DNA of 64,000 nt from Streptomyces sp. JJ66 (GTDB taxonomy: Bacteria; Actinomycetota; Actinomycetes; Streptomycetales; Streptomycetaceae): positions 153,313-217,312 of the forward strand of contig NZ_JAEVFI010000005.1 of assembly GCF_019303495.1 (NCBI RefSeq), read 5' to 3'. The translations under genes were made by a program, and so were the position numbers. How positions within the stretch are numbered: the first letter of the stretch is position 1; every line of letters begins with the position of its first letter. The notes under the pieces are model-generated. The model worked only from the letters and a program-made list of their open reading frames with translations, ran no database searches and was not told the DNA's origin. Of the stretch, positions 38,729 to 47,532 are shown one piece after another.

Positions 38729-38760
38729 GTCGGCCCCGGACCGCGCAGTCCGGGGCCGAC
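38729..38760. terminator. Hairpin 3 of three, next to the aceE end
   Basis: A 13-bp perfect stem (38729-38741 with 38748-38760) and a CGCGCA loop, 27 bp beyond the aceE stop. It is placed to end aceE transcription from the minus strand. Confidence 0.85.
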
Positions 38761-38786
38761 GCCACGTCAGGGGCAGGCAGGTGGGG

Positions 38787-41465
38787 TCAGGCCAGGCCGT
38801 ACTTTTCGGCGGCCTGGTGTACCGTTTCGCGCTTTACCTCGCCACGGCGGGCGAGCTGGGCTAGGGCGGCGACGGTGATGGACTGGGCGTCCACGCCGAA
38901 GTGACGGCGGGCGTTCTCGCGGGTGTCGGACAGGCCGAACCCGTCGGTGCCCAGCGAGGAGTAGTCCTGCGGCACCCACTGGCTGATCTGGTCCGGCACC
39001 TGCCGCATCCAGTCGCTGACGGCCAGCACCGGCCCGGGGGCGTCCTTCAGCACCCGGGTGACGTAGGGCTCCCGGTCCTCGCCGCGCAGGGCAGCCGCTT
39101 CGCAGTCCAGTGCGTCCCGGCGCAGCTCGCCCCATGACGTCGCCGACCACACGTCGGCCGCCACGCCCCACTCCTCGGCGAGTAGCTTCTGCGCGTCCAG
39201 CACCCAGTGGATCGCGGTACCGGAGGCGAGCAGCTGGAGGCGCGGCGCGTCCGCGTCGCCTGTCACCTCGCCCTCGTTGAACCGGTACAGGCCCTTGACG
39301 ATGCCCTCCTCGGCGCCCTCGGGCATCGCGGGCTGCGGCATGGGCTCGTTGTAGACGGTCAGGTAGTAGAAGACGTCCTCGGGGTTCTCCCCATACATCC
39401 GGCGCAGCCCGTCCTTGACGATGACGCCGATCTCGTAGGCGAACGCCGGGTCGTAGGACAGCGCGGCCGGGTTGGTGGCGGCGATGAGCAGCGAGTGCCC
39501 GTCGGCGTGTTGCAGGCCTTCGCCGGTCAGCGTCGTGCGACCGGCCGTCGCGCCGACGACGAAGCCCCGGCCGAGCTGGTCACCGAGCGCCCAGAACTGG
39601 TCGGCGGTGCGCTGCCAGCCGAACATCGAGTAGAAGATGTAGAACGGGATCATCGGCTCGCCGTGCGTGGCGTATGCCGTCGCGGCGGCGGTGAAGTCCG
39701 CCATGGCACCCGCCTCGGTGATCCCCTCGTTGAGGATCTGCCCGTCCCTGGCCTCCTTGTAGTACATCAACTGGTCGCGATCGACCGGCTCGTACGTCTG
39801 GCCCAGCGGCGAGTAGATACCGGCGGAGGGGAACAGCGCCTCCATGCCGAACGTACGGGCCTCGTCCGGGACGATCGGCACCCAGCGCTTGCCGGTCTCC
39901 TTGTCCCGCATCAGGTCCTTCACTAGGCGCACGAACGCCATGGTGGTCGCGATCGACTGGTTGCCGCTGCCCTTGGCCAGCGCGGCGAACGGACGCTGGC
40001 CGGGCTGGGGCAGCGCGACCGGGTGCACCCGGCGGGCCGGGGCGGGGCCGCCCAGCTCCGCGCGGCGCTCGGTGAGGTAGCGCACCTCGGGGGAGTCGGC
40101 GCCCGGGTGGGCGTAGGGGACCAGCTCCTCGTCCAGCTTGGCGTCCGGGATCGGCAGCTCCAGCAGGTCGCGCATGGCGCGGAACTCCTTGCCGGAGAGC
40201 TTCTTCATCTGGTGGTTGGCGTTGCGCGACTCAAAGCCCGGGCCCAGCGTCCAGCCCTTGACCGTCTGCGCCAGGATCACCGTCGGCGCGCCCCGGTGCG
40301 CCACGGCCGCCTGGTACGCGGCGTACACCTTGCGTGGCTCGTGCCCGGCGCGCGAGGTGTGGAAGCACTCGGCGATCTTGGCGTCGCTCAGCAGCTTGGC
40401 CAGCTCCACCAGCGCCGGGTCGGCGCCGAAGAAGTGCTCGCGGATGTAGGCGGCGTCGCGGGTGGCGTACGTCTGGAACTGGGCGTCCGGCACCTCGCGC
40501 AGGCGGCGCAGCAGCGCGCCGGTGGTGTCGAGCTGGATCAGCTCGTCCCAGGCGGTGCCCCACAGCGACTTCACCACGTTCCAGCCAGCCGCGCGGAACT
40601 GCGCCTCCAGCTCCTGCACGATCTTGAAGTTCGCGCGGACGGGGCCGTCCAGCCGCTGGAGGTTGCAGTTGATGACGAAGGTGAGGTTGTCCAGCTGTTC
40701 GCGGGCGGCGAGGGCGAGTGCGGCGGTGGACTCCGGCTCGTCCATCTCGCCGTCACCCAGGAACGCCCACACGCGCGAGGTGCTGGTGTCCTTGATGCCC
40801 CGGTGGTGCAGGTAGCGGTTGAAACGCGCCTGGTAGACGGCCGACAGCGGGCCGAGGCCCATCGAGACCGTGGGGAACTCCCACATCCACGGCAGGCGCC
40901 TGGGGTGCGGGTAGGACGGGATGCCCTGGCCGCCGGCCTCCTGGCGGAAGTGGTCGAGGTGGTCTTCGCTGAGGCGGCCTTCGAGGTAGGCGCGGGCGTA
41001 GATGCCGGGGGAGGCGTGCCCCTGGATGTAGAGCTGGTCGCCGGAGCCGTGCCGCTCCGGGTCCTGTTTGCCCCGGAAGAAGTGCTGGAAGCCGATCTCG
41101 TAGAGCCAGGCCGCCGAGGCGTAGGTGGCGATGTGGCCGCCGACGCCGTACCGGCTGCCCCGGGTGACCATCGCGGCGGCGTTCCACCGGTTCCACGCGG
41201 TGATCCGGCGCTCCAGCTCCGGGTCGCCGGGCAGCTGGGGCTCGGCGGCGGTCGGGAAGGTGTTGACGTATTCCGTCTCCAGCAGCCCGGGGACGGCGAG
41301 CCCGCTGTCGCGTGCGTGCTCGACGGTCCGGCGCACCAGGTAGGCGGCGCGCTGCGGCCCGGCGGCGTCGGCGACCGCGTCCAGGGACTCACGCCACTCG
41401 GCGGTCTCCTGCGGGTCACGGTCCGGGAGCCGGTCCAGCTCGCTCGGCAGGGTGGAGTCGGTCAT
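38787..41465 (-). CDS. aceE: Pyruvate dehydrogenase E1 component, homodimeric (AceE)
   Basis: Thiamin-diphosphate enzyme decarboxylating pyruvate and acetylating the lipoyl E2 of the pyruvate dehydrogenase complex. The 892-aa product matches homodimeric AceE in length. It has the TPP-binding [12 protein letters not shown] and [18 protein letters not shown]. Inner-loop, transketolase-like and C-terminal domains follow ([20 protein letters not shown] and [14 protein letters not shown]). The ATG at 41465 has GGAAGG upstream. It is transcribed from a promoter overlapped by a palindrome (41562-41590), with a GntR/FCD gene upstream. The sucB and lpdA genes for complex partners lie about 10 kb away. 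Confidence 0.95.
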   Translation of the reverse strand: MTDSTLPSELDRLPDRDPQETAEWRESLDAVADAAGPQRAAYLVRRTVEHARDSGLAVPGLLETEYVNTFPTAAEPQLPGDPELERRITAWNRWNAAAMVTRGSRYGVGGHIATYASAAWLYEIGFQHFFRGKQDPERHGSGDQLYIQGHASPGIYARAYLEGRLSEDHLDHFRQEAGGQGIPSYPHPRRLPWMWEFPTVSMGLGPLSAVYQARFNRYLHHRGIKDTSTSRVWAFLGDGEMDEPESTAALALAAREQLDNLTFVINCNLQRLDGPVRANFKIVQELEAQFRAAGWNVVKSLWGTAWDELIQLDTTGALLRRLREVPDAQFQTYATRDAAYIREHFFGADPALVELAKLLSDAKIAECFHTSRAGHEPRKVYAAYQAAVAHRGAPTVILAQTVKGWTLGPGFESRNANHQMKKLSGKEFRAMRDLLELPIPDAKLDEELVPYAHPGADSPEVRYLTERRAELGGPAPARRVHPVALPQPGQRPFAALAKGSGNQSIATTMAFVRLVKDLMRDKETGKRWVPIVPDEARTFGMEALFPSAGIYSPLGQTYEPVDRDQLMYYKEARDGQILNEGITEAGAMADFTAAATAYATHGEPMIPFYIFYSMFGWQRTADQFWALGDQLGRGFVVGATAGRTTLTGEGLQHADGHSLLIAATNPAALSYDPAFAYEIGVIVKDGLRRMYGENPEDVFYYLTVYNEPMPQPAMPEGAEEGIVKGLYRFNEGEVTGDADAPRLQLLASGTAIHWVLDAQKLLAEEWGVAADVWSATSWGELRRDALDCEAAALRGEDREPYVTRVLKDAPGPVLAVSDWMRQVPDQISQWVPQDYSSLGTDGFGLSDTRENARRHFGVDAQSITVAALAQLARRGEVKRETVHQAAEKYGLA

Positions 41466-41561
41466 CAGGCCGCCTTCCGGGATGGGGACGGTGGGGTGGT
41501 GCGGGGGCCAGCGGGTGCTGGTGGATCGGTGCGGGCAGGACAGGGTGAGCCCGCGCGAATG

Positions 41562-41590
41562 ACGATAAGCCTCGATCGATGATCGATCAA
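41562..41590 (-). promoter_or_regulatory. Predicted aceE promoter
   Basis: On the minus strand TTGATC (41590-41585) and TATCGT (41567-41562) are separated by 17 bp, a good match to the housekeeping consensus for spacing. It lies about 100 bp before the aceE ATG. The rest of the 337-bp spacer (41466-41802) is A/T-richer between 41590 and 41660 and holds no gene. Confidence 0.5.
41574..41588. promoter_or_regulatory. 15-bp palindromic operator candidate in the aceE promoter
   Basis: GATCGATGATCGATC is a perfect dyad (7+1+7) covering the spacer and part of the -35 of the predicted aceE promoter. A bound dimer would block polymerase. The GntR/FCD regulator encoded at 41803-42432 is the nearest candidate. 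Confidence 0.5.
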
Positions 41591-41802
41591 AGCTTCGTAA
41601 GGAAATACTTCTTTCACGAGCCAAAATCGGCATTCCGTGCCACGAAATTTGACACGCCGTGCCGCGTGCGAGGGCCTGCTGGGGTGCTCTCCGCCCGGGC
41701 GGTGGGCGTTCTCCGCCCGGACGCCCGCGTGCGGGCACCGCCCGACCCGCTCAGCCGACGCTCAGCCGCGACCCGGCGGCGGCCCCGGGCAGGCCAGCGG
41801 GC

Positions 41803-42432
41803 CTACTCCGTCGGCGCGGGCGCGCAGCCCAGCACGTGGTCCTTCACCAGCTGCGCCACGTTCGGGTCACGGCGGCGGAACGCCTCGATGACCGCCTCGT
41901 GCTCCTCCGCGTACGACTGCTGCACCGTGCCCAGCCAGCGGATCGACAGCGCCGTCCACACCTCGATGCCCAGCGACTCCCAGGTGTGCAGCAGCACGCT
42001 GTTGCCCGAGGCACGCACCAACTCCCGGTGAAAGCCCACGGTGTGCCGCACCTGCGCCTCGCCGTCCCCGGCCCGGTCGGCCTCGTACAGCGCCGCCACG
42101 TGCGGTTCCAGCGCGGAGACGTCGTCGGCCAGGCGCGGCGCGGCCAGCTCGGCGGCCATCTGCTCCAGCCCGGCGCGCACCGGGTAGATCTCCTCCAGGT
42201 CGGCCGCCGACAAATCCCGCACCCGCACGCCCTTGTTCGGCGCCGACTCGATCAGCCGCAGCGCCTCCAGCTCGCGCAGCGCCTCCCGTACCGGCGTCTG
42301 GCTGACCTGCAACTCTACCGCGATGCGCCGCTCGACGATGCGCTCACCCGGGTTCCAGCGACCGCTGACGATCCCCTCCACGAGGTGTTCGCGGATCTGC
42401 TCGCGCAGCGAGTGCACGACGGGCGGTGCCAT
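41803..42432 (-). CDS. GntR-family regulator with FCD domain (FadR/PdhR-like subfamily)
   Basis: A 209-aa repressor-type protein. The winged helix (about residues 8-70) contains LREQIREHLVEGIVSGRW and VSQTPVREALRELEALRLI. The all-helical FCD ligand domain (about 80-200) shows EIYPVRAGLEQMAAELAAP and the metal-site histidines HTVGFHREL and EEHEAVIEAF. FCD regulators sense small carboxylates, and PdhR, sensing pyruvate, is the best-known relation for aceE. It lies on the same strand directly upstream of aceE with a 337-bp spacer. ATG at 42432; GGAGCT follows upstream. Confidence 0.9.
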   Translation of the reverse strand: MAPPVVHSLREQIREHLVEGIVSGRWNPGERIVERRIAVELQVSQTPVREALRELEALRLIESAPNKGVRVRDLSAADLEEIYPVRAGLEQMAAELAAPRLADDVSALEPHVAALYEADRAGDGEAQVRHTVGFHRELVRASGNSVLLHTWESLGIEVWTALSIRWLGTVQQSYAEEHEAVIEAFRRRDPNVAQLVKDHVLGCAPAPTE

Positions 42433-42591
42433 GGGAGCTCCTAACTGTCACCACCGACTCTACGGCGCCCGGTCCTCACGTTACTCATCGGTCACCCGTC
42501 GCCGCGTAGCCTCCGGCAGCCCTCCCACGGTCCAGGCCGCGCGCCCTCCCCGGCCCTGCCGCCCGCGCTGGCCGTCCCGTAGGGTCGTCCC

Positions 42592-43113
42592 GTGCCAGAG
42601 ATCACCCAGCTGTCCGCCGCCGATCTGCTGCGTGCGGCCGACGCACTGGCCGAGCTGCTCCTCGACGTCGTGGACGGGGGCGACTCCCTCGGCTTCCTGT
42701 CGCCGCTGACCCACGCCGAGGCCCGCGCCTGGTGGACCTCCCGCGCGGACGCGCTGGAGGTCGGGCACGCACTGCTGTGGGCCGCCCACACCGGCGGCCA
42801 GCTGACCGGCACCGTGACCCTCCTTCCCGCGCCTATGCCCAACGGACGCCACCGCGCGGACGTGGCCAAGCTCATGGTCCACCGCGCCGCCCGTGGGCGC
42901 GGCGTGGCGCGCGCCCTGCTGGACGCCGCCGAGCGGGCCGCCGCCGACGCGGGCCTCACCCTGCTCGTGCTCGACACCCAGTCCGACACCGCCGCCGTGG
43001 ACTTCTACCGCGCCACCGGCTGGACGGAGGCCGGCACCATCCCCGGCTACGCCACCGACACCACGGGCACCCCGCGTCCCACCACGTACTTCTACAAACA
43101 GCTCGCGGCATGA
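42592..43113 (+). CDS. GNAT-family N-acetyltransferase
   Basis: A 173-aa acetyltransferase with the acetyl-CoA loop RAARGRGVARALLDAAE (about residues 99-115) and motif B LLVLDTQSDTAAVDFYRATGW. The C-terminus ends in TTYFYKQL. Substrate unknown; the closest look is to small-molecule or antibiotic-type GNATs. GTG at 42592. Its TGA overlaps the next gene's ATG (ATGA), forming a two-gene operon with the TauE-type exporter, which may move the product or a related compound. Confidence 0.88.
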   Translation: MPEITQLSAADLLRAADALAELLLDVVDGGDSLGFLSPLTHAEARAWWTSRADALEVGHALLWAAHTGGQLTGTVTLLPAPMPNGRHRADVAKLMVHRAARGRGVARALLDAAERAAADAGLTLLVLDTQSDTAAVDFYRATGWTEAGTIPGYATDTTGTPRPTTYFYKQLAA

Positions 43114-43871
43114 GCGGCGCGCTGGAACTGGTGGCCATCGCGGCGGCCGGGGTCGCCGCGGGCGGCATCAACGCCGTCGTCGGCTCCGGCACGCTGATCA
43201 CCTTTCCCACGCTCCTCGCCTTCGGCTACCCGCCCGTGCTGGCCAACGTCTCGAACAACATCGGCCTCGTCCCCGGCACGCTCAGCGCCGCCTACGGCTA
43301 CCGCCGCGAACTGCGCGGCCAGCGCCGCCGCCTGCTGCGCTTCGGCACCGGCTCCCTGCTCGGCGGCCTCATCGGGTCGCTGCTGCTGCTCACCCTCCCG
43401 GCGGAGACGTTCGCCGCCGTCGTGCCGGTGCTGATCCTGGCCGCCTGCGTCCTCGTCCTCCTCCAGCCGCGCCTGAACCGCTGGCTCACCCGCCGCCGCC
43501 CGCACGACGACGGCCGCGACGGCGGGGTGCCCATGTGGCTCGGCGTGCTCGGCACCGGCGTGTACGGCGGCTACTTCGGCGCCGCCCAAGGCGTGCTGCT
43601 CATGGGCCTGTTCGGCAGCTTCCTGCGCGACGACCTGCAACGCCTCAACGCCGTCAAGAACGTGCTCGCCGCCATCGTCAACGGGGTCGCCGCCGTCATC
43701 TTCATCGCCGTCACCCACGTGGACTGGGCCGCCGCCGGGGCCATCGCCGCCGGGGCCACGCTCGGCGGCCTCCTCGGCGCCCGCGTCGGCCGCCGCCTGC
43801 CGCCCACCGCGCTGCGCGCCGTCATCCTCGTTGTCGGCGTCACCGCCTCGGTGACGCTGCTGCTCGGCTGA
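43110..43871 (+). CDS. TauE/SafE-family sulfite exporter-like membrane protein
   Basis: A 253-aa membrane protein with about seven to eight helices and two related halves. Typical segments are GGINAVVGSGTLITFPTLL near the N-terminus and the second-half equivalent YGGYFGAAQGVLLMGL, followed by LRDDLQRLNAVKNVL. Members export sulfite, sulfoacetate or other organosulfur anions. Start ATG is inside the GNAT stop. Substrate is not readable. Confidence 0.88.
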   Translation: MSGALELVAIAAAGVAAGGINAVVGSGTLITFPTLLAFGYPPVLANVSNNIGLVPGTLSAAYGYRRELRGQRRRLLRFGTGSLLGGLIGSLLLLTLPAETFAAVVPVLILAACVLVLLQPRLNRWLTRRRPHDDGRDGGVPMWLGVLGTGVYGGYFGAAQGVLLMGLFGSFLRDDLQRLNAVKNVLAAIVNGVAAVIFIAVTHVDWAAAGAIAAGATLGGLLGARVGRRLPPTALRAVILVVGVTASVTLLLG

Positions 43872-43911
43872 CGGCGATGCTGGGCTGACGGTGCTGCCGA
43901 GCTGACGCCGC

Positions 43912-44142
43912 TCAGCGCAGCGGCTTGCGGCTGCGCGCGTTGAGCTCCGCCACGTGGGCGCGCAGCAGCTCACCCCGGCTCAGGGGCACCAGGTGGGCCG
44001 GGTCGGCGTCCCACTCCCGGCCGCCCAGCAGGGGGCGCAGGAAGGCGAGGGCTCCCTCGTAGGCCATCACGATGCCCACCCGGTTGGACACGGTGTCCCG
44101 CGCGGCGGTGCCGGTCTGCGGCGGCTGGCCGTCCGCCGTCAC
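43912..44142 (-). CDS. Small hypothetical protein, 76 aa
   Basis: A soluble protein with ARDTVSNRVGIVMAYEGALA, FLRPLLGGREWDADP and a basic end (ARSRKPLR). No domain is recognised. Its GTG overlaps the stop of the upstream ORF (44139-44393) by four bases, so the two form an operon. Similar pairs of small ORFs often stand divergently beside XRE(DUF5753) genes in Streptomyces, as here. Confidence 0.7.
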   Translation of the reverse strand: MTADGQPPQTGTAARDTVSNRVGIVMAYEGALAFLRPLLGGREWDADPAHLVPLSRGELLRAHVAELNARSRKPLR

Positions 44143-44393
44143 CGTTCGGCTCCCCGCGAGATGACCTCAGCCAGCAGGTGGGCGACGGGGGCCGAGCACA
44201 CCCCGAGCTGGATCAGCGCGTACCGCGCCGAGCCCTCGCGCTCGTCGGCCCACGGCGTGCGGACGTCCATCGCCGGAAGCTGGATGCCCGCCCGCCGCAG
44301 CGCGTCGGCCAGGGCGTAGCGGGCGGTCAGCGCCTCTTTCACCTTGGCGCGGCGGGCGGCGGTTTCGGCGTCGGGCCGTGAAGTCTTCGCCAT
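44139..44393 (-). CDS. Small hypothetical protein, 84 aa
   Basis: A helical protein with a basic N-terminus (AKTSRPDAETAARRAKVKEAL). It continues RYALADALRRAGIQLPAMDV and ends YALIQLGVCSAPVAHLLAEV. No domain is recognised. It is first in a two-gene operon divergent from the XRE gene at 44597; the 203-bp spacer probably holds the shared control region. Confidence 0.7.
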   Translation of the reverse strand: MAKTSRPDAETAARRAKVKEALTARYALADALRRAGIQLPAMDVRTPWADEREGSARYALIQLGVCSAPVAHLLAEVISRGAER

Positions 44394-44596
44394 CTGCGAT
44401 TCCTTTCATATGACTTATGCACATTTGTCTGGCACATTCGCCCCACCGGAAATACGGTGGGTAGCACGGGCATTACGAGAATGGGGCCTGAGGAGGGCTG
44501 ACGGGGCGTCACGGGGGCTTGGCTTCCCGCCTCGACGCACTGTTTCCACACCTTCCACGGGCTGTGACCACACGTCCTCAACGGAGAGGAACACTC

Positions 44597-45439
44597 ATGC
44601 CGCAGCGTCGCGTTATCACCGGGCGGAGCCAGAACCCGCGCCAACGGTTCGCCGAGGAGCTGCGCAGGCTCCGCGTGCAGCGGGGCAAGAGTCTGCGCCA
44701 GCTCGGCGAACACCTCGGCTGGGACTGGTCGTTGTTCGGCAAGATGGAGAAGGGAGAGACCATCGGCAGCCCCGAGGTAGCCGAGGCGCTGGACCAGTAC
44801 TACGGCACCCCCGGCCTGCTCCTGGCCCTGTGGGAGCTGGCCGCCGGGGACAAGAGCCAGTTCCGCGAGCGCTACCAGCGGTACATGACGCTGGAGGCCA
44901 AGGCGGTCAGCCTGTGGCACTTCGCCGTCAGCGTCCTGCCCGGTCTGCTGCAAACCCCCGGCTACGCCCGCGAAGTCCTGGCCGCCGGAGGGCTCAAGGG
45001 CCGCGAGCTGGACCAGCAAGTCGCCGCCCGCACCGGCCGGTGCGCCCTGCTGGACGGCACCAAGGCCCCGCCGTTCCGCACGATCCTCTCCGAAGCGGTC
45101 CTGCGCACCCCGCTGCGCGACCCGCAGGAGTGGCGCGACCAACTCCAGCACCTCGTCACGATGGCGGAGCGCCAGAGCGTGGTGCTCCAGGTGTTGCCGT
45201 TCTCGGTGGGCATGCACGGGCTGGTCAGCACAGCCCTCATGTTCCTGCGGCTTCCGAACGGGCGGACGGCGGCCTACCGGGAGAGCGCTCATCAGGGCGA
45301 ACTCATCGAGGAAGACGCCCAAGTCGAGCGCTTGCAGCGTGTATACGATGGCATGCGCGACTTGGCGCTCTCTCCGGCCGAGTCCTTGCAGTTCGTCCTG
45401 CCCTTCTTGGAGGAAGCCTCGTGCGAGCCATCGACCTGA
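44597..45439 (+). CDS. XRE-family regulator with DUF5753 domain
   Basis: A 280-aa relative of the regulator at 10895-11773. The helix-turn-helix is in ELRRLRVQRGKSLRQLGEHL and WSLFGKMEKGETI (about residues 20-60). The DUF5753 part has WHFAVSVLPGLLQTPGYARE, DQLQHLVTMAERQSVVLQVL and SAHQGELIEEDAQVERL. ATG at 44597 is preceded by GGAGAGG. Its end overlaps the first of two DUF397 genes by 19 bp, and GGAGGAAG inside it serves that gene. Target unknown. Confidence 0.92.
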   Translation: MPQRRVITGRSQNPRQRFAEELRRLRVQRGKSLRQLGEHLGWDWSLFGKMEKGETIGSPEVAEALDQYYGTPGLLLALWELAAGDKSQFRERYQRYMTLEAKAVSLWHFAVSVLPGLLQTPGYAREVLAAGGLKGRELDQQVAARTGRCALLDGTKAPPFRTILSEAVLRTPLRDPQEWRDQLQHLVTMAERQSVVLQVLPFSVGMHGLVSTALMFLRLPNGRTAAYRESAHQGELIEEDAQVERLQRVYDGMRDLALSPAESLQFVLPFLEEASCEPST

Positions 45440-45630
45440 GCGCCGTGTCCTGGCGTAAGAGCAGCTACAGCAACCCCGACGGGGGCGAGTGTGTTGAGGT
45501 CGCCGAGGGCCTTGCCGCCGTGGTGCCGGTGCGGGACAGCAAGATGCCCGGTGGGCCGGTGCTGGTGTTTCCCACTGCGGGTTGGGGTTCCTTCGTCAAT
45601 GCGGTGAAGTCCGCTCACCCGAGCGCCTGA
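45421..45630 (+). CDS. DUF397 protein, copy 1
   Basis: A 69-aa DUF397 protein: SWRKSSYSNPDGGECVEVAE, VVPVRDSKMPGGPVLVF and GWGSFVNAVK. Its GTG is 19 bp inside the XRE gene, with GGAGGAAG upstream. It is nearly identical to copy 2 at 45746-45955. Confidence 0.92.
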   Translation: MRAIDLSAVSWRKSSYSNPDGGECVEVAEGLAAVVPVRDSKMPGGPVLVFPTAGWGSFVNAVKSAHPSA

Positions 45631-45643
45631 CGGGCAAGCTGCC

Positions 45644-45681
45644 GCAAGGCCCCTGAGACCACCCGGTCTTGGGGGCCTTGC
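45644..45681 (+). terminator. Hairpin between the two DUF397 genes
   Basis: GCAAGGCCCC (45644-45653) pairs with GGGGCCTTGC (45672-45681), and an inner AGACC/GGTCT dyad extends the stem. It should end or weaken transcription before copy 2. Confidence 0.75.
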
Positions 45682-45745
45682 GCTGCCCGGCTGCCCCGTG
45701 CCTCACTAATCAGTGGAGCCCGCGTCTCACCTCGGAGGAGTCCCC

Positions 45746-45955
45746 GTGCGATCCATCGACCCGAGTGCCGTGTCCTGGCGTAAGAGCAGCTACAGCAACC
45801 CCGACGGGGGCCAGTGTGTGGAGGTCGCCGAGGGCCTTGCCGCCGTGGTGCCGGTGCGGGACAGCAAGGTGCCCGGTGGGCCGGTGCTGGTGTTTCCCGC
45901 TGCGGGGTGGGGCTCCTTCGTCAACGCGGTGAAGTCCGCTCACCCGGGTGCCTGA
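45746..45955 (+). CDS. DUF397 protein, copy 2
   Basis: A second 69-aa DUF397 protein differing from copy 1 in only a few residues (for example Gln for Glu before CVEVAE, and HPGA at the end). GTG at 45746 follows GGAGGAG. The coding DNA is nearly identical to copy 1 with a 325-bp offset, indicating a recent tandem duplication. It has its own ribosome binding site and lies beyond the hairpin at 45644. Confidence 0.9.
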   Translation: MRSIDPSAVSWRKSSYSNPDGGQCVEVAEGLAAVVPVRDSKVPGGPVLVFPAAGWGSFVNAVKSAHPGA

Positions 45956-46185
45956 CCGTAGTCACAACTCCGGCGTGCGGTAGAGCGGATATGCCGTACC
46001 CAGGTCGGGAATCTCCAGCACCGGTACCGGGCTTCCCTCCCAGTCCCCGCTGGCCCGGGACTCTCCAGCGCACGGAGACCCGGATATCCCCTGGTCGAAG
46101 GCGCTGGGCCGTGCCAAGCTGCTGCGATGACGGCGCGCGAGCGGGGCGCGGGCCGGAGACTTGGCATCCGAGAAAGGGAGCTTGC

Positions 46186-46755
46186 GTGCTGGAGATCACC
46201 GGGCCGGTGAAGACGGAACGGCTGATATTGCGTGCGTTCAAAGCCGGGGACGAGGAGGACGCCTACGCCTTCGAGTCACGAGCGGACGTGGCCCGGTACC
46301 TCTACAACGAGCCGCGCACGCGAGAAGAGATCACCAGGCTGATGACCGAGCGGTCCGCGCAGACGGTGCTGCGGCGCGAGGGCGACAACATCCAGCTCGC
46401 CGTCGAAGGGGACGGCACCGTCATCGGATACGTCCTGCTGACCTGGGTCAGCGAGCGGCACCAGCAGGGCGAGTTCGGATACGTGCTGCACCCCGACTAC
46501 CACGGCCGTGGGTTCGCCACGGAGGCCGCCGTCGAGATGCTGCGTCTGGGCTTTGACCGGCTCGGCCTGCACTGGATCACCGCCCGCTGCGACGCCCGCA
46601 ACACCGCCTCGGCCCGTGTGATGGAACGCCTCGGCATGCGCCAGGAAGCCCACTTCATCGAGTCGGAGTGGGTCAAGGGCGAGTGGACCAGCGAACTCCA
46701 CTACGCCCTACTCGCCCCCGAGTGGCGCGCTTCCCGCTGGGCGAGCAATCCCTGA
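46186..46755 (+). CDS. GNAT-family N-acetyltransferase (RimJ/RimL type)
   Basis: A 189-aa acetyltransferase of the GNAT_3/RimJ group: VKTERLILRAFKAGDEEDAYA at the start, GYVLHPDYHGRGFATEAAVE for acetyl-CoA binding and CDARNTASARVMERLGM. GTG at 46186 has AGAAAGGGAG upstream; the frame extends further back but without coding features. Substrate unknown; RimJ-like members may modify proteins or small molecules. The 230-bp spacer from the DUF397 gene (45956-46185) shows no other gene. Confidence 0.9.
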   Translation: MLEITGPVKTERLILRAFKAGDEEDAYAFESRADVARYLYNEPRTREEITRLMTERSAQTVLRREGDNIQLAVEGDGTVIGYVLLTWVSERHQQGEFGYVLHPDYHGRGFATEAAVEMLRLGFDRLGLHWITARCDARNTASARVMERLGMRQEAHFIESEWVKGEWTSELHYALLAPEWRASRWASNP

Positions 46756-46932
46756 GCCGAGCGGGTGGCCACCCCTGCGGCTCCGGGCCAGCACACTTCT
46801 GACGAGCGACACTGCGGACGGGCTGGAGCGCCAGCAGAAAGGTGCAGGCCGGTTGTGAAGGCGTGTGACAGGGTAGGCTCTTCTGGCAGTCGCCAGGTCA
46901 ACTTCACTTGGCTTAAGGAAGATTGACGCAGC

Positions 46933-47391
46933 ATGAGGTTGTCAAAGAAGATCGCCATCGCCGCCGCCACGGTCATCACGGCAGCCCCCGGGACCCTCGT
47001 TGCTGCGGAACCTGCCACCGCCGCGCCGGAGCCCTTGATCTCCACTGCCCCCGGGTCCCAGGCTCCTCCAGCGGTGCTCACCGGCCCGAACGGCGAGCAG
47101 CCGACGCAGTGGGGGGTGGCTGTGGTTCCGGTCGCCTCATCCAGGGGCGCGATGACGCCTCTGGCCACGAAGAAGGTCGGGGGAGGGACATGGAACTACG
47201 GGACGAGGGCTGCCGGGCTGGACGGGAGCACCTGCTACTCCAACTACATACACCCGTCTAAGAAGCACACGGCTACCGTCATCAAGGCCGGGTACACCTA
47301 TAAGGACTACGCCAACCCGGACGTATGGGCGAAGGCCAAGATAACTGCTGGTGCGGCCTACACGTGCTATACGTATTGGGGTGTCTACTAG
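46933..47391 (+). CDS. Lactococcin-972-family secreted bacteriocin-like protein
   Basis: A 152-aa secreted protein. A signal peptide (RLSKKIAIAAATVITAAPGT, cleavage near ATA, residue 30) and a variable spacer precede a C-terminal domain with VGGGTWNYGTR, CYSNYIHPSKKHTATVIK and a final YTYWGVY. That pattern is the lactococcin 972 family (PF09683), whose founder blocks septum formation via lipid II. Two Cys residues (CYSN, TCYT) could form a disulfide, unlike the founder. ATG at 46933; AAGGAAG lies 14 bases upstream. Base composition drops from here onward. No typical Lcn972 ABC transporter is present. Confidence 0.82.
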   Translation: MRLSKKIAIAAATVITAAPGTLVAAEPATAAPEPLISTAPGSQAPPAVLTGPNGEQPTQWGVAVVPVASSRGAMTPLATKKVGGGTWNYGTRAAGLDGSTCYSNYIHPSKKHTATVIKAGYTYKDYANPDVWAKAKITAGAAYTCYTYWGVY

Positions 47392-47532
47392 AACTCCGGA
47401 GGCGAAAGGCCACCTTTCACTAGTCAGCGCAACCTTGCTGCCCCAAGCACCTCACCTGTGTGGCCAGAAGTTCGGCATACTTGAACGCATCCTCTCTGCA
47501 GCGGCGGTGATCATGCACATGCCTCAACGAAC

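Larger units (their letters stand above)
45451..45955. repeat. Tandem duplication of DUF397 coding sequence
   Basis: 45451-45630 and 45776-45955 align without gaps, with only scattered single-base differences. The sequences upstream of each gene differ, so the duplicated block is essentially the coding part. Confidence 0.85.

Noticed and set aside
46853-46879. Promoter-like TTGTGA and TAGGCT before the bacteriocin gene
   Set aside because: The spacing is only 15 bp, below the usual 16-18, and no supporting feature is present.
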